Origin: Triglochin maritima
Lineage: Eukaryota > Streptophyta > Magnoliopsida > Alismatales > Juncaginaceae
Assembly: GCA_963682175.1 (NCBI GenBank)
Contig: OY821772.1
Location: 15,616,743-15,680,742 of the forward strand
Direction: 5' to 3'
DNA length: 64,000 bases
This document shows positions 61,765 through 64,000 of this stretch, one piece after another (the first letter of the stretch is position 1; each line of letters begins with the position of its first letter). Made by a program: the position numbers and the translations under genes. Below the pieces are notes generated by a model that saw only the letters and a list, made by a program, of their open reading frames with translations, was not told where the DNA came from and made no database searches.

Positions 61765-62223
61765 ATGACATTTTTGGAATATACATTGTGTAGAACACAA
61801 TCAGATTTGTTGTGGTGTGTAATTGTTTAAATTGCAAGGAATTTTATGTAGTCCATTTCTGTTTCAATTCAAGGGTTTTTTATGTGAAATTAAAAATAAA
61901 ATCAGAATTAAAAAATTAACAAAAATTGCCATTTACCAACAAACCGACGTGTTATTGCCTATTATCGGATTTTTTGGAATTTCTTGTTTTTAGGACATCC
62001 ACGTCGATTGTCTGAGAGAAGTCGACATGGTATGTTGTAAAAACAACGTCAGCATTATGGGTAAATACTGACATGGGTACCAACCTACCACGCCGGCATA
62101 TTGGCCGACGTAATATCCCCCTCCCTTACCACATCCCCCGGACACATGTCGGTCGGCTAGGGTCAGTCAACCCTAAGTGATATGCCCAAAAAACCTACAT
62201 AATAACCATATTCTATAGCAGTG

Positions 62224-62600
62224 AGGTGAACAGAAAGGGGGTCTTTTACCCACGATATCCTCTAAGGACATCCCAATACCCTACTCGGTTCTATTGAAAA
62301 TAAGAACATCGGGGAGTTGTTGCTCCACCAATGTGGGTCCTTGAGGACACGACATTACAATCATGTGGCTCAAGGGCCATGAGACAAAAAGGTAAGGCAC
62401 AATCTTGTGCCAACTCAAAATCAAGTTGGTCCATGTTATTTTTAATTTGGATTGAACCTACCACCAAGTGATCGTGAATTGAAACCCCAAGTCCCTCACA
62501 CTGACTAGGAGTGTGACTTTGAAAGATTGTACTTTGAATTTTTGGACATGGTGGTGGTTCGATATTAGAAGACGAATCTTCATGTTGACAAGAAGGGTCA
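62224..62600. other. Unassigned, probably G4 internal sequence
   Basis: No open frame with motifs. It may be a degenerate continuation of the G4 gag on the minus strand. Confidence 0.35.
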
Positions 62601-62612
62601 CCCTCGTCACAT

Positions 62613-63180
62613 TCACCAAATTGTTGTCATCTGACTCACTTGCATTTCAAGAGTTGGCAAGAAATTCAAGTTGGACTTCATCAAATTTTGAGTGGTTTGC
62701 AAGAATGTTTGGAGGATTTGTTCTAAGGAATCAAGTGTGGGGTCAACTATGAGGTTCAAGTCAGAATTTTGGAAAATTTCGGGTTGGGTGTTCATGGGTT
62801 GAGAATGAGTCCAATCATTGGTAGTTGGGTGTTGGTAGAGTTTTGGGTATTCAGGAGGAGGATATTGGGCTGAAAATGATGTATGATATTGGGTTATACA
62901 CAAATGATTATGGGTCATAATGAGTCATTTGCAAAAAATCATCATCATAATCGGGTTCGAGAGGAACATATGAACACTCCTCGAACACCTGACCACTTAA
63001 ACCACTCTGGTCATCTGACATGACTTCTGGAAACACCAATGCACTAATACCCTCTGCCGCACTCACGAAAGACCCCAAAGTTTCTTGTAATGACTCAGTT
63101 TGTTCACCAGCATATGATCCAACATAATTAGATGATGGTCTATTAGTTGGTTCCTCTCTCATATCACCCCAATCTTAAGA
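62613..63180 (-). pseudogene. G4 gag-like fragment (gypsy)
   Basis: Minus-strand frames 62908-63162 (acidic, Ser/Glu-rich, no domain recognised) and 62613-62918. The latter has YPPPEYPKLYQHP, then LEQILQTFLQTTQNLMKS and LPTLEMQVSQM, resembling the coiled-coil end of Athila-type Gag (compare LGLENSVKNF and LELQMGQL in G2). The order gag then leader, as in G1 and G2, supports the assignment. The capsid core is not visible. Confidence 0.5.
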
Positions 63181-64000
63181 GTGCCCAGCAACCTAATGAA
63201 AATTGTCCCAACCCTATAGGGTGTTTGTTTGTGGCCTCTCGAGGATGCATGGTTGGGTATACCAGGGAGAGTAGTCTTGGTCCCAACATGAAATGAATGA
63301 TCGCCCATGTAACCATCCACCTCGACAATAACGTTGTTGAATCGACTACTCTCACCACCACAAGATTAAGCTCGCATAAAAGTGCTCAACTCGACCCGAA
63401 AATACTAAGAGAAGGTGTAAAGGGGACGAGACTAAATGATAGAAGTAGAACACAATATGACTCAGGTGAGAGGACAAGAATCCTTAGAAACTAGCGTGGG
63501 TAGTGGGGTCGGGTAGAAGCCTAAACTAGCAAACACGGCTCAAGCAAACCTAAGGCTGACTATAGGTCCTTAGGTTGCACCACACCTAACTACCACTCCC
63601 CACACTCCCGAACACCTCACATCCCTCGGCCAAAGGTCACAGAGTTGAATGAGAAAGTCAAGACCCGGAAGTCTCAATCCAACTAAGTAAACAACGATGT
63701 TCACGGCATGACGTCAACAATGACATTGTCTCCTAAGTGCGCCCGAAGTCCCTAGAGCCGATGTCTACAAATGATACATGACCTAGATGGCAATCAATCT
63801 AATCTTTTGCTTTGGGTTTTAAAGTCCAAGTTGTTTTAAAGGGACTCATGCACATTTATTACATTCAGACATTGGCATGGAGCATGTATTTAGTTTAGTG
63901 AACAGGAAATACAACAATAACTACATGAGGCAAGCAAAGCACAGTCGAAAAATGAAGGGCCAAAACCTCATCCGATCCGTCATTGGTGGATGCAAATCCA
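63181..64000 (-). other. G4 untranslated leader, runs off the right edge
   Basis: Collinear with the G2 leader (32880-33660) and the G1 leader (about 520-1230): 'tataggtccttag', 'cacctcacatccctc', 'aatcttttgctttgg' and 'aaagtccaagttg'. Ends near an LTR palindrome half ('gtcattggtgga', 63978). The primer site and LTR would lie beyond 64000. Confidence 0.65.

Larger units (their letters stand above)
61557..62223. mobile_element. Possible non-autonomous CACTA-like DNA element
   Basis: Begins CACTACAAAAATAG and ends CTATAGCAGTG, whose reverse complement is CACTGCTATAG. The interior near 61930-62110 has GC-richer 'cgacgt', 'gtcgac' and 'gccgac' motifs in both directions, as in CACTA subterminal regions. 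No transposase is present and the 3-bp flanks (TTT/AGG) do not match, so this is weak. It contains two microsatellites. Confidence 0.3.

Overview
The window is plant nuclear DNA, almost certainly repeat-rich intergenic or pericentromeric sequence of an angiosperm. It is essentially a graveyard of LTR retrotransposons nested in one another. The evidence is Ty1/copia and Ty3/gypsy domains throughout, primer binding sites matching plant initiator tRNA-Met (copia) and tRNA-Asp (gypsy), plant-type LTR promoters, and no intact host gene. The species cannot be told from the sequence. Names used below: G = Ty3/gypsy (Athila-like), C = Ty1/copia, S = solo LTR.

Layout, left to right. 1-9713: gypsy element G1 (minus strand, gag running off the left edge), whose untranslated leader is split by copia element C1 (1327-8068, minus). 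C1 is itself split by solo LTR S1 (3411-4957). 9714-13393: a polypyrimidine tract, a 365-bp triplicated repeat and the remains of an unrecognised gene on the minus strand, then a block of repeats rich in GGACA/TGTCC. 13394 to about 21146: copia element C2 (minus), with the best-preserved coding sequence of the window, an uninterrupted 641-residue reverse transcriptase-RNase H. 21147-23362: low-complexity DNA, more GGACA/TGTCC repeats and a long inverted repeat. 23363-37666: a broken LTR followed by a tandem gypsy array (G2 and truncated G2b, minus) sharing a central LTR; G2 is split by solo LTR S2 (27563-29113). 37667-45217: poorly recognisable sequence, including a roughly 2.1-kb probable solo LTR (41386-43501). 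45218-51701: solo LTR S3, split by plus-strand gypsy element G3 (46510-51596). 53930-61277: copia element C4 (minus), split by the complete gag-only copia element C3 (54861-59021, plus). 61278-64000: an LTR fragment, a possible CACTA-like DNA element, and the gag/leader of another gypsy element, G4.

Five insertions carry target-site duplications that can be read directly: AAGCT (S2), TTAGG (S1), CTAGG (S3), CCTTC (G3) and AATGT (C3). C1 carries an imperfect one (AAAAT/ACAAT). These fix the order of nesting.

Three signals go beyond ordinary retrotransposon debris. (1) The gypsy LTRs carry a copy of the plant snRNA upstream element (RTCCCACATCG) exactly 32 bp upstream of a TATA box, the arrangement of Pol II snRNA promoters, with twin 18-bp palindromes upstream. 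(2) Copia LTRs of two subfamilies, and one unrelated LTR, carry arrays of a palindrome CGGT-NN-ACCG arranged in pairs about 20-22 bp apart. (3) C1 and C3 share a layout in which gag ends at the same residues and pol is absent, pointing to an amplified non-autonomous copia family. Coding and mobility assignments come from reading motifs by eye; no database search was possible.
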